From Brachionus manjavacas (lineage: Eukaryota; Rotifera; Eurotatoria; Ploima; Brachionidae): a stretch of DNA of 64,000 bases. The notes below the pieces were generated by a model, which made no database searches, was not told the DNA's origin, and saw nothing but the letters and a program-made list of their open reading frames with translations. This document shows, piece after piece, positions 1 to 12,026 of the stretch; the first letter of the stretch is position 1; every line of letters starts with the position of its first letter. The DNA lies in contig JAHQIY010000001.1 in the NCBI GenBank assembly GCA_019054805.1, positions 7,206,501 to 7,270,500 of the forward strand, given 5' to 3'. Both the position numbers and the translations under genes were made by a program.

Positions 1-1628
1 TACCAGCTTAAGTGGTCGAATAACACGAACCGCTCTAAGTGATTTTAAATCTAAACTGAGGTTTTTTTCCGGTGAATTTTGATCTAGAATATCTGTCACA
101 GCACTCAGGATTCTTGAATGAAAATTAAAATTAAATTTTTTTTTAAGCAAAACTTGAATCTAAAAAATCAGGTTACCCGATCATTACAATTGCAAAATCA
201 AGTAGATTCCAATAATTTCTTAAATAAGCACCTTGATGTAGTACAAAACCGTATGCTATTATCTTTAAAACACACTCACAGGTGAATATTGTCAAAAAAA
301 AGTACTCAACATATTCCTTAAATTTAAAATACATTTAAAAAAAGTTAGAAAAAGTTTTTTTTTTAACTGATTTAATTAAAGTAAGTTTTTATTAAATTAT
401 TTTGTTGAGTATTCAATTTTTGCTGCAATTTTTTCTTTGTTTGATTGTCTACTGTAGATAAAATAAAAATTGCTCGTCAATTAAAAAAAATGAAATGAAG
501 AGAGAATTTAAATTTGTATCTGGAGAGTAAAAAATAAAAAAAATAAAAATATAATCATGGCTAAATATTATTTGACTTTTGAAAAAGTTTCAGAATAATA
601 AAATGAAAAAATAAAAATTATTATTATCTTTTATCTTTTATATTATTAAAAGACAACCTTATGGGATTTATGGATTTATGAACATTTTTTATTTATGGTT
701 ACTTCTACTCCGGTAGAAGCCTTTAATTCGAATTGCTTATGTATATATTGTTTTAATTCGTTTGTATTTGATTATTAGCTTTTTTAAGACCCCAAATGTG
801 TACAGGATTCAAAGACTCATGTCCTTGATAAATATAAAAAAAAAAGAAATATTTTGTTTAATAGAATTTCCTTAAATTATTTCATAGTGTTTATTTTTTT
901 TTTGATGTAACTTAAACTATATTTGTTTATTTTTTTTTTGTTTTTACTGGGCAGAAGTAGCTTCACTTCGTGTGGGCATGCTAGCTCGAAGCCTTTTTTA
1001 AATTAATTTTAAATAAAAAAATATGTCTTTTTAAAAAAAATATCTTTAAAAAAAATAACCTTTGTAGAATTTATCAATATTAAGCACAAAGACAAAATTT
1101 AAAGCTATTAAATAAGATTAAGAAAACAAAAAAGGGAAAAATATTATTAATTGTCGATTAATAAATTTAAGTTAAATAAAGATCTTCAACATAAAAAGTA
1201 TTCTTGATATTTTTGTGTAAAAAAAGGTAATTTTTTTCTACACTTTAGTCGGGGTTTTTTTAAAATTATTATAAAAAAAACTACATCTTACTAGTAATGA
1301 GTTTATTTTATCATTGTCTTTGTTTGGATATGGTGTGTAAACAGCTAGAGCTACGCAGTTTAAAAAAATTGATACTAAAATTAAATATTCAAAGGGTCTT
1401 AAAGTTAAAAAATATTTAACATAGAAAGTTTTTTTTTAATTTAGCTTACTTCCATTCCACGAATTTAATACACAATTTTCGGAAGGGATTTGTTAAGTCT
1501 AAACAAAAAAGAACCCGTTTGGGATGATCAGGCGCGATGTTGGCTTTACGTTTTCGGACTGTTGCCGCCGCCATAACTGTGCTCCAAGTGTTGGCATTAC
1601 TCATTTTATTATCATTTGTCGCATTCAT
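1..1628 (-). CDS. Cav1: L-type voltage-gated calcium channel alpha-1 subunit, N-terminal exons (partial)
   Basis: Pore-forming subunit of an L-type (Cav1) calcium channel of the plasma membrane. Only the start of repeat I is in the window. Four coding exons read on the minus strand: 1628-1450, 1397-1292, 316-177 and 112-1 (continues outside). All junctions are GT-AG and the phases agree. Exon 1 gives a short cytoplasmic N-terminus (about 60 residues) ending in the pre-IS1 motif CIKFVEWK. Exon 2 gives IS1 ([19 protein letters not shown]) followed by YTPYP, which is typical of Cav1 rather than Cav2. Exon 3 gives IS2-IS3 with [13 protein letters not shown]. Exon 4 gives the IS3-S4 linker and voltage sensor IS4, with a positive residue at every third position (K165, R168, R171, R174, K177). 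The ATG at 1628 is the first in frame; an upstream non-coding or alternative first exon cannot be excluded. The 975-bp intron 316-1292 holds no recognised gene. Confidence 0.93.
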
Positions 1629-2886
1629 CTTTTAACTTTGTTTACTAATAAATTTGCTCATTTAATTTTGTTCGATATCGATTTATAGCTAAAGGCTAAA
1701 TTTATCAACAATAACCGATACTGACAAAAATGCATAAAGTTTAAATTTATTTTTTTAATTAATTTTTAAAGCATTTTATTCTAGGCATCTAAAATTATAA
1801 CAAAAAAAAATCCTTTTGAAAAGGGTTATTGAACAGCTTTACAAAAATAATGAATTGAATTAATCTAAATTTTTTAAAATTTAAATAAAAAGTGAAACGG
1901 TTTTTAATGTGTTTTTAAAATTAAACAATGCTTCCAAAATCACAAAAAAAAAATTTTCAAAATGATGTTGCATTAAAATCGGAAACAATAATGAAAATAT
2001 TTGTTTTTTTTATTCTGACTTTTACTGCGAGTTATACCAATTTTCTTGATTAGTAAATAATTTATTCTGTATTACTGGTTGAAATATTATTTCAGAAAAA
2101 TAAATAAATTGTTAACTTTTAAAAATGAAATTTTTTATCTGATTTTTTAACTTAATAGGATTCAATTCTCTGCCAACTTGGTTGCATAATCTGAACGATT
2201 TAAACCAGAAAATGTACCATTTTTGATACTCAAGAGGTAAAGAACTTACTAATCCAGTTTAGTAAATAAAGAATAGCATTTGCAAAGAACTGAAACTCTT
2301 AGAAGGCAGGATAAGAGAAGTTCTTATTGTTTATGCTGGAATGAATAATTTTAAAATATAGAATTAATATAGAATTTTAAATGAAAAGAAGAAATATAGA
2401 ATTTTACTTTTTGATAATCGGTCTGCAAATAAAGCACGAATTAGAAAAAAAAGAGTAAAAGCAACATAGAAAATTATGCTCTGGGATTTTTAGATAACTG
2501 ATAGAGATAAAATATTATTAATCAATCAAATCAGAAAAATAAAAAATATTATAATTTAATACAGAGTTGGATCCGATGTAGAGAAAGAAAAGTTTTAAGT
2601 GCCTTAGAGAAGAAAATCTAGCGAGTGAGCAATAGAACTATTACTATTCTGTTCGATTTTTATGATTATTAAATTCAAGAGGATTTGGGTTTTTTTATTT
2701 TATGATAATTTCACTTCTCATAGAAACAACATAGCGAATCAGCAATTCCATTTATGCTCACATATGAATTAATACTACTTCTCGCTAGTTTATCCATAAG
2801 AAACAATTTCATGTATCCTGAAATTATAATTATTAAATATGTTTTTACAATCAATACTAGAATAAATAGCTATTATTTGTAATCAT

Positions 2887-2945
2887 ACACTCATTTGCTT
2901 TTTGCATCCCAATACCTGCAATTTGATACTGAACCATTTTTGCTT
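2887..2945. repeat. Short dispersed repeat, copy 1
   Basis: This stretch, which includes TTTGATACTGAACCAT, recurs diverged at about 5493-5552 (shared core CAATTTGATACTGAACCAT, similar sequence on its left). The element type is unknown. Confidence 0.55.
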
Positions 2946-5492
2946 TATTAAGTCCTAAATTAGATGCAAATTATTAATTTAGCCAGGATAAAAAATCTAA
3001 AAAATAACATTATTTATTTTCTTCAAAATAAAAAATCTTTTTTCCAAAAAATGCGAATATAACACAATTTATTTTGCTTTTAATTTTAATTGAAAAAAAG
3101 TCTTAGAAAATTCTTATAGAGCGAAATGCAACCAGAATAGAACAAAAAATATCGCTAGACAAAAATATTACCAATCAATATTTTATTATGAATCTTAAAA
3201 TAAAATTTTAACTAACAATTTTCAAATATTTTTAATTCTTAGAATTTAGAGAAAGAAATCTAAAAATCTAGACTTAAAGGGTTTCTATTTAAAGTTTCAA
3301 TTTACTTGGCTTTCAGACAAAAATAAGAATACCTTATTGATGTAGATTTAAATTTGATTAATTGCATCATGGAGCTTTCAAAGGAAAAAAATTATTCTGA
3401 ATTAAGCTTAATTTAAAAAAAACTGCGTCAATCGATCAAATTTCTAGAGTGTCTTGGCTAAGTGACATAAGGCATAATGCAAAAATTTAGACAATTTAGG
3501 ATTTATTAAGCAAAATTATTTAAATTAAATAGTTCATTTTTAATAATTGAAGTTATTTAAATTATTGATTTTTTAAAAAAAAACTTTTGTATAAAATAAT
3601 ATGATTATTTTTTTTAAATTAATAATTTAAGAAACTTAAATGAGTGTCTATTCTTATTATGTTTAAAAAAAAAACTAATTATAAAATAGATTAAAGAGTT
3701 GAGTCGAAAAAGCCTAATTAATTATGAAAAAGATTAATCATTTAACCAATAAAGGCAAATATTTCATAGATTTTTAATTTAGAATTTATCCAATTTCTTT
3801 TTATAAATAAATTAATAAATAAAATTGTTAATTGCTTTTAAAAAAAGCAAGCAGATGTGAAAAACATTATCTTTTAACTATATATTTTAGGAAAATATAT
3901 TTTTTTAAATGAATCTTACACGAAGATTCTATTATTCGTATTTTTAAATAATAAAATTTAAAAAATTTATTTGAATAGATATTTAAATTATCATTTACTT
4001 AAAATTGATTCTTTAAAGAAAAAGATTAATGATTTATTTAGTATTTTTGGAAAAAAAAAACTTTCAAAAATGACAATTTTTAAATTTTTTAATTATCATT
4101 TAGAAAAACTTTTCCATAACGATGTCACAGGCAAGTTTTTCAGATATAGTATTACTTAAAAATTATTGCATAGAGCCTGGAATCTGATCTTGAACAAAAA
4201 AATAAAGATTTTTGCTTCGATTCATAATTTGGTCACTTCAAGGTTTATTTTTAAATAGTTGATCAAGCCCTCTCTGATTCTGAAATCAGTTTCACCATGT
4301 AACAATTAATAAGAGATTTTATGATTTGAATTTTAATGATTTTTAGTGTTTTTCATTCTCACAATTCATGATCGAATCTTTTTGCAAGTGTAGAATCATT
4401 TTAAACTATTTTGTTTAATGACATTCTATATGTTTGCTATAAGTTTGAACTTAAAAACATAATTTCGCAAAAAAACATTTTAGAAAAAAAAATGATTTTG
4501 GAATAAAATTTGCTAAGCAAATGCGTTACTATTAAAGTTCCCAAAATGAAAAAAAATATTTAATTGAAGTTTTAATTAATTTATTAATTAATATTATCGC
4601 TCTAATAGTTAAAAAAATTAATATTTGTTTTGCGGGATTTTATAGAAATTATTTCAGTTTTTGGCTTGGAAAAACTTAGTCTTATCGACGAGCAGTCGGT
4701 TTCTAGTGTCATTTCAGTAAATTTTTTGTAGCTCATACAGGTAGATTTTGGTCGACACTGGATTGAGAAAATGGTGAAAATAGTTTCGATCAATGAATGT
4801 TTTTGTATTTTTTTTTTAAATTAATTAAATTAGGGTCGTGCCGTTTTTAAAATACCCACTTATGATAGTTTACTAGGCATTAATTCTTCGAAATATTTGA
4901 TTTTTTGGATTGTTGTTTTAGTATACCGATAAAACTTTTCAGCATTACCAATATTCTACCCACTATACTTGCATTATTAGCATACCAAACTCTGATTGAC
5001 ATACCAATGCTGTTTTTTCAAAAATTTTTCCTGATTTTTCACTTGAATCATCTCCCGGTAGCAAGTGCAAACAATTCGCCAAAAAGCATTCGGAATGGGA
5101 ATTTTTTGAACAAGACAATTAGTTTTCCTTGCTTTTTAAAGTTACTGATGAGATTAAAATTTATCTTAAAACTCGCAATTCAATTTTTATTTTAATTTGA
5201 AATGTGTGGTGGTAATTAATTCACAATAAGATCATTACAAGAGTCTAATAATTTTTTAACAAACCCACAAGCTTGGTGGACTGAAAAAATGAGAGAGTGC
5301 TTTGATAAAAAATTTTAATTAATTTTTTTTAAACATTTATTTAAATTTAATATATTTTTATGTAGAATTTTTTATTTATTTCAAAAATTCAGTATGCTAA
5401 ACATTTTTTCTTTTTAAAAAAGGTATGTTTTTCAGCAAAAAGTGTGTTAATAAGCAAAGTATGCTTAAAAATTTTAAGTATGTTGGTCAAGT

Positions 5493-5645
5493 GGACCATT
5501 TGATTTTTGCATCTCAATACTTCCAATTTGATACTGAACCATCTTTTAAAATCCTTTTTTTTATATATTATTATTTTTTGAATTGTAAAAGAAATTTCAA
5601 TTTTTCAAAAGCTTTCAAACCGAGTAAATTGAAGCGAACCATTAG
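5493..5645. repeat. Short dispersed repeat, copy 2, next to a fragment like the ArgRS 3' end
   Basis: Positions 5493-5552 match 2887-2945. Positions 5598-5635 (core AGTAAATTGAAGC) closely match the last codons of the arginyl-tRNA synthetase gene at about 6345-6382. Read on the minus strand the fragment gives FNLLGLKAFEK, against [11 protein letters not shown] in the gene. This suggests a partial duplication or gene-conversion scrap about 0.7 kb downstream of the functional gene. The fragment is short, so chance is not fully excluded. Confidence 0.45.
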
Positions 5646-6336
5646 ATCTTAACAGGTCCGAAATATAAGTAAAAAGTTTAAGCTTTATAAAGATTAAATT
5701 TGAAATTTCAATTAAATCGATTTTTTTATTTAAAATTTAAAAGCTGTTTTACATGCAGATATTCAAATAAATAGAATAAAATAATTTCATAGCCAAAAAC
5801 ACTTGAAAATTTTATTTGTGACTTGGAAGATCAAAATGATCATGAAATACGATCATTTTGATATTTTAGAAGAATTTTTTGCCGATGCAGTTTGCAGTTT
5901 TTTAATTTTAAATAATCATTCTTTATTCCTTCAAACTTCTATATAACCTACTAAATGCTGTGAAATTTGGCACAAAATATAACAGAATAAAGGCCTAAAG
6001 ATCTTCTTCCTTTTCATCGAATTTAAAAATTAATGTGAATTTGACAATAATCGTTGTCGCATTATTTCCAACATAAATAATACAAAAATTTTTTTTTAGT
6101 ATTTAAGTAAGAAGTTAAAGAAAAATTTACTCTTGTTGTATTCGCAGAACTTATGTTTAAATTCTGGAAAAAAAAGTCGTAAGATTTTTTGTCAATATCA
6201 TCAGTTCTCTAACCAAATTAAAAAAAAAAATCTGATAAACTTGAAATATTGAGTTTAAGCTTAATAAATAAATGATACAAAAATGTATATTTTTCCTTTA
6301 AAAATTTTATTGAGACTAATTTAAATGGAAAACAAA

Positions 6337-8442
6337 TTACATTTTTTCCAAAGTTTTCAAACCAAGTAAATTGAAGCAAGTTGCCAAAACGCTAGCAGTC
6401 GAATCGCATAAAACTAACCTACTCATATTTACTGATTTTGTTTCACCTGTTTGCCTATCTTTTTCAATGCAATAGCAACTATCATAAAACTCATTGAACA
6501 CCGTGGCCAACTCGTACATATAATCACAAATAGAATGGATCAACAAATCATTCAAAGTTTTGATTAAAATCTCAGGAAATTTAAGAATTTGTTTGGCCAA
6601 TTTCCACTCTTTTGCATCATCTAAACTTATTGAATTACTAGCCGCGTACTCTTTTAGCTGCTGACTGCTAACACCAGCGTTACGTGAAATGGAACGTATC
6701 CTAGTATACGCATACAGCATGTAAACAGCTGTATTTCCTTTATCTTCCAACATTTTGTCAAATGAAAAAATGTATTCATTTGTTCTATTATGAGACAAAT
6801 CAGCATATTTAATGCACCCATAAGCCACAGCTTTTTGTGCCGCAACTAATTCCTCATCACTAAGCACTTTATCTCTTTCTTTTTCTTTCAATTTAGCCAA
6901 GGCCCGATTCAAGCCCTCATCCAACAAGTCTTTTAGTCTAACAGTGTCACCAGATCGGGTCTTGAACTTTTTCTTATCCTCGCCAAGAACAACTCCAAAC
7001 TCAACATGTTCGACTCGGTGGCACGGCTTGATCCATCCGATTTGTCTTCCTGCTGAGAATATCCCCTGCATATGCACAGATTGACCAGCATCGATTACAT
7101 ACAACAAAATGTCGCCTTTTTCAGAAAAAAGGCGATTTTTCAGTGCTGCCAGATCCGAAGTATCATATGTGTATCCACCATCTGATTTTACAATTGTCAA
7201 AGGAATTGACACGTTTGGCGGAAAGACCAGTTTACGACCATCTTCAACTTTGACCAGATCTGCTTTTTCAAAATCGGCTACTACTTCTTTCATCAAATTT
7301 TGATAAAAAGATTCACCACGCTCCACCAAACTAATTCCCAATTCTTCATAGATGTGCTCGAATTCTTTGCGCGATACATCACATATCAACTTCCATCCCT
7401 TGATTATTTCCGGGTCATAACTTTGTAATTTTACCACACATTCATAGGCGCGCTTCTTGAATTGTTCATCTTCGTCAAAGCGTTTCTTCGATTCTTTGTA
7501 AAATGCCTGCAAGTCTCCGATCGGAGGCATTTCTTGTGCATAGTTGGGAAATTTGTCTTTTAGATGAGCGATAAGCATGCCGAATTGAGTGCCCCAGTCG
7601 CCCAAGTGGTTCAGTCGGAGCACATCGTGCCCAAAATATTCAAATAGACGAGATATACCCTCACCTATTATTGTTGAACGCAAATGTCCAACATGCATTT
7701 CTTTGGCAATATTTGGCGAGGAAAAATCGATCACAGTTCGCTTTTTTTCGCCAATGAACGGTGCTTGAGCACCATTGATGACCAATTTTTTCAGCTCGGC
7801 CTGACAAAAATTTTTTGATAGGTAAATGTTGATGAAGCCAGGGCCACTGACCTCGGTTTTTTCAATCAGATCATTTTTTTCAATATTGGCCACAATCTTT
7901 TGAGCCACCTGATTTGGATTCACTTTTTCGCCTTTTGTTTTCAATGCTTGACAAATTGCCATTGCTGAGTTGCATTGGTAGTCAGCCACTCTGCTTCCAG
8001 TTATGACCACACTTGCCTCAGGGATGTCGGAGAACTCAGCCTGGATGGCTTGGTCAAACAAACTGTAAAGAGTGTCCGTAATACTAATCGAGTATTTGTT
8101 TGTGCTATCGGTTGGAGAAAGCGCTTTGGAAGTCAATTTTCTGGCTGAATTTGAACTTTTCATTGCTGAGTTTGATTTTGGCTTGGACAATTCTTCTTGA
8201 ATGCTTCTTTTCAAAATTTTAATTCGAAAAGATAATTTTTCACGTTCGGTTAAAAGTTTAGCTAGCTGCTCATTTGGCTTAAGTTTGTCTCTTTGTTGAT
8301 CCAAGTCAGTAAGCTCTTTTTCCAAAGACTCGATCAATTTGTTCTTAAAAAAAAGATGGTTTGTTTATTTAATTTTAATTTGTTTGTGGTGAAATTTCGG
8401 TACTTGTTGATCGAGTTTTGATTTTAAACTGGAATAATCCAT
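6337..8442 (-). CDS. RARS1: Arginyl-tRNA synthetase, cytosolic
   Basis: Class I synthetase that charges tRNA-Arg with arginine in the cytosol; in animals it is also part of the multi-tRNA-synthetase complex. Two exons: 8442-8404 (ATG plus 12 codons) and 8343-6337, joined in phase 0, giving 681 aa (human about 660). Residues 1-75 form a Leu/Glu/Lys-rich coiled coil, as in the animal leucine zipper that binds AIMP1. The Arg-specific N-terminal domain follows at about 90-175. The catalytic domain carries the HIGH-type signature HVGH near residue 230 (context [15 protein letters not shown]). [12 protein letters not shown] stands where eukaryotic ArgRS has its KMSKS-equivalent loop. The C-terminal DALR-type anticodon-binding domain ends in LGLKTLEKM. 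The longest open frame in exon 2 begins at TTG, which is not the start; the ATG is in exon 1. A polyadenylation signal AATAAA (complement of 6306-6311) lies about 25 nt after the stop. Confidence 0.96.
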
Positions 8443-9534
8443 TTTGATAAATATTTTTTAAAATTAAAATGTTACACGTGAAATCGCTTTAAATATTAAG
8501 CAAAATTCAAAAAATAAAAATGCACAAATAATGTTTAAAAATGATGCAAATTTAAATTTTTAATATTTTAGATTTCTCAACAAATTTAAAAATTGCTCAA
8601 AAAAATTATCATATCTTCGATATTGAAAATACAAATTCATTTTAAAAATTGTAAATCTAAGCTTTTAAATTTATTTGAAATTTTTTTTGATTTAAATTAG
8701 ATTAAAATGATCTAATCACCGATGCATTAACTTTGAGAAAAATAAAAAAATGGAAAATTTTTAAAATTATAATAACTTTGATTTTAATTTATTTTTGATC
8801 TATTAAATAAATGTAAAAATTATTCATTCAGAAAAACTAAATATTAATTACATAATTAACTTTGTCGTCATATTATTTAGAGGGAAATTTATTTATAGAT
8901 GTTTTTTGCTTTTAAATTATTATCAAAATCATTCGCTTTCCTATGCAGAATTAACAAAATTTTTCAAGCAATCTAAATTTTTAATGTCAGAATTGTTAAT
9001 AAACCAGAAATATGCATTTATAAATTAAAATCTATTAATTTTTAAACCGTCTTGATTTCAAGTCGATTTAGAGAAGTATCATTAGCTAGATTTTAATTGT
9101 CAGTCATTCTGAATACCCTGGTACCAATTTTTTCGATCAATTAGTTTTTTAAATTTTTATTTAAAATAAAATCTTTAATTCTTGAATTTTAGACCCTCTG
9201 TTCAAAAAAATACTCTTTAAAGAAAAGGTGGTTTTAAACTTTTTCTACGACAAGTCTAACTCCTTGTAGAATAACACAAGTTTTATTTGGTTAGCTTGTA
9301 GAAGAACTGCTGCTTTTAACAGTTTTTTTATACTCTCTACTTAAGTCTTTCGACACCATTATTTGTTCTTACACGTTTCCATAGGAAGATAATCGTTATT
9401 TCTAATGCCAGGTTTCATTTTTTAGATGAATGGTAACAACCATTTGGAGAAATGATTTGGCGATAAACTCAAATAAATAAGCTCAAATCCATAATTTATG
9501 TTTTTTTTAACGCTACATTTAAATGACTTGATTA
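8443..9534. other. Intergenic, nothing recognised
   Basis: About 1.1 kb of A+T-rich sequence upstream of ArgRS. It should hold the ArgRS promoter on the minus-strand side, but no core element can be assigned by eye. No open frame or repeat of note. Confidence 0.5.
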
Positions 9535-9595
9535 GGATTCGAACGATTGCTCTCAGTCGTTTCACCCGCTGCACCACCATGTCTCTAACCGTTAT
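9535..9595 (-). repeat. tRNA-like A-box/B-box fragment, possible SINE head
   Basis: On the minus strand, TGGTGCAGCGGG (complement of 9565-9576) fits the RNA polymerase III A box. GTTCGAATCC (complement of 9535-9544) is a near-perfect B box. The gap is about 20 bases, shorter than in a true tRNA, and no paired acceptor stem is visible, so this is not called a tRNA gene. A tRNA-derived SINE head or a tRNA relic fits best. Confidence 0.4.
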
Positions 9596-9831
9596 CAATG
9601 TTAATCTCCTGATCTAGAAATCAGTGTTTTTTAAGACTGCTAACAAATTTTTTTATGAATTTTTATAAAGAAAAAATTTTGAATGATGTATCAAATTAAA
9701 TGAAAAACAGTTAGTAAAAAGAAATAATGCTTATTTATATCATAAAAAAATTCGTGCTTTAGAAAAAAAAATTATTTTCAACCATAAATTGATACGTCAA
9801 TTATTAATCCGACAACAAGTAGCAGGTGCCA

Positions 9832-10273
9832 ACTAGTGCATGAATAGACAATGAGATAAAACTTTTAAAAAACCATTTTACTTTTTGAACTTTTTGTACT
9901 TTATCATACTTTTTTTAAATAATGGTAAATTTAATCATTATATTAAAAATTAATGATTAAAGGGGTCCGGGAAGTAGCCTTGGTTTTATTCGATATGAGA
10001 TTCGGGTATGCTGGAAGTAAGAAAATTTTTTTTTTAATTTTAAATTTATATTTAAAATTTTTATTTTTTAAAATCTTTTTTTCAATACCATTATGTACAA
10101 AAAGTACAAAAAATACAGGAACTGGGCCAAATAAAATAATTTTCTGAAAAAGTAAAAAAGTACAAAAAGTACAAAAAGAAACAGGGCGAAATAAAATAAT
10201 ATTCTGAAAAATACAGAAAGTACATAAAGGATTTTAACTTTTTAATATTCTCATTGTCTATACCTCAGCTAGT
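9832..10273. mobile_element. Non-autonomous inverted-repeat DNA element, copy 1
   Basis: The ends are inverted repeats. The left end has ATAGACAATGAGA at about 9844-9856 and the right end has TCTCATTGTCTAT at about 10250-10262. A weaker match continues outward to ACTAG/CTAGT. The interior has a G+C-rich block (ATTCGGGTATGCTGG, 10001-10015) and two imperfect direct copies ending CAAATAAAATAATTTTCTG / CGAAATAAAATAATATTCTG. A second copy lies inverted at 44093-44353. There is no coding capacity, and no clear target duplication was found. Confidence 0.6.
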
Positions 10274-10314
10274 GTTAAATAAAATAAAAAGGTTAAGTTC
10301 AAGAAAAAACTTTT

Positions 10315-10781
10315 AGTTTGGGTTACTGTGTCTGCGAAAGGAATCTCATATCATTGGAAGTTGTGATGCAATTAATCAGAGCGTTTACCAAGATGAATGT
10401 TTGAGCAGGAGATTTCTTCTCTTCATCAATAAGTATCATTCAAACAAAATTTTGGACTTAATGATCGAAAATTCAATTGATCATGTCGACAAGATGGGCA
10501 ACCCTGCAAATTTGTCTGAAGCTAGTCCTATTGAAGGTTTTTGGTCAATATTGAAAGGAAAACTCTACGAGTATGGCTGGGAAGCGAAAACAGTTCATCG
10601 ATTGAGGCTCAGGATATTAAAATGTCTGGGTGAAATCAGCCTAGCATCAATATAGACCCTTTTGGAAGGTGTTAAGAGTCGGATTGCCAAAATTCGAAGA
10701 AATGATATAATAGAAAAAAGTTTATTAATAAACTTTGTAAATTTCATTCCAAATCACTTGTCCTTAGTCTTCATTCTTTAA
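10315..10781 (+). pseudogene. Decayed Tc1/mariner-type (DDE) transposase C-terminal part
   Basis: A reading VWVTVSAKGIS near 10316-10350 shifts frame into DAINQSVYQDECL and then runs open to 10655. That stretch carries NLSEASPIEGFWSILKGKLY followed by GWEAKT. This is the region around the third catalytic acidic residue (PIE) in Tc1/mariner-like transposases, where the usual form is P-x-E-x-(F/L)-W. After a TAG at 10653-10655 the same frame continues as TLLEGVKSRIAKIRRND up to 10781. There is at least one frameshift and one stop, and the N-terminal DNA-binding part and first two catalytic Asp residues are missing. Clearly dead. Confidence 0.8.
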
Positions 10782-12026
10782 AAATGATGGAGTTATGACC
10801 TTTTGAAAAAATTCCGCAAACTTTGAATTCATCCACAATGAAAATCATTCTCAGAGTAAAGTTTTGCATTTAATAAAGGTATCACATTATTGTGTTTAAA
10901 AGTATAAACAAAATTTTATAAAACCTTGTTTTTCTAAGCAAATGTTAATTTATTTACAACGAAACAAATTAGAGAAAATTCAAAAGAGTTAATTCAAAAT
11001 TTGAGTGTTTTTTTTGACAAGAGTAAAGAATTGTTAAATAAATCAATAATTTCAAAGCATTAATTGAGCTTTTTCCAAAGCTCTATCTGAAAATTAAAGC
11101 CAGTTTTCATACTAAATTAAGCGAATAAATAAAAAAATAATTTAGAATCTTTGTAAAAAAAAATTCTTTAGCTTACAAGCATGTTTATTAAACCCATCTG
11201 TTATAAATCAATAAAACCAGTATAATAAAAATTAAACTAGTTCTAACTTTTCTTATCTTCATATTATGTTTCTAAAATTTTCCATCACTTTCGAAATTTT
11301 TTTAATTTAATTATATGAAAAAAAATTTTTTTGCGAGATATTAAATTTCTCACGATCGACATCTTTTAAAAGAAAATTTTTTTTTCTTAATTTTTGCATT
11401 AAATTAAAGGAAATTTTTGTTTTGTGATTCAGTCTAAAATTTTAAATTTTAAATTAAAAAATCTTCTAACTAAGTTAACCAGAACATTTTCAAGTCTAAA
11501 TAATTTTTAAAGCTTCCGCCTACTCTCAATTAATTGTAATTGTATGAATCTACTCTCAAAATAAAAATAAATTTAAAAGTATAAATCAAAATTTATTATA
11601 ATTATTAAAGAGAGATATATTTTTCTAGACTTTAAAATAAATTTAAGTGTTTTCTATCAAGTTAAGTTTTTTTTTGGCATACATATATGTTTCAAACTGA
11701 AATGCAGGTCAAAAAAACTCGAATAAACTTTTAATTAGTTTTTTCTTTTTAGAAATTCTTTTAAATTTTAATGATGCAATCAGTTTTTTTTTTAATTATA
11801 ATAATTTATTTAGTTTCTAGAATATTTCGACAACAAGCTTTTAAATTTAATTTTCACTTTGTTCGAAAAAAAACACATGAAAAAGAACTGTCTAGATTTA
11901 TCTAGAAGCTTCAAAAATCTCCTAATTTTGATCTATTTATACCATGATTAGATTAGATCTAATGACTTTAAATAAACGAACGAATTTTTTTCATATCTCT
12001 CTCAGGCACTGATAAACATATTCCAA
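10782..12026. other. Intergenic, nothing recognised
   Basis: About 1.2 kb of A+T-rich sequence with no recognised gene, repeat or RNA. It includes the presumed 5' region of the following orphan gene. Confidence 0.5.

Larger units (their letters stand above)
1629..6305. other. Gene-poor A+T-rich intergenic region
   Basis: About 4.7 kb between the calcium channel start and the 3' end of arginyl-tRNA synthetase. I see no convincing gene. The open frames at 3971-4159, 4602-4793, 4905-5195 and 5425-5652 are Phe/Lys/Asn/Leu-rich, have no recognisable motif, and look like chance. Two small repeats and a fragment resembling the ArgRS 3' end lie here and are listed separately. Confidence 0.6.

Noticed and set aside
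4602-5195. Open frames at 4602-4793 (-) and 4905-5195 (+)
   Set aside because: Composition follows the A+T-rich background; no motif or splice partner seen on either strand.
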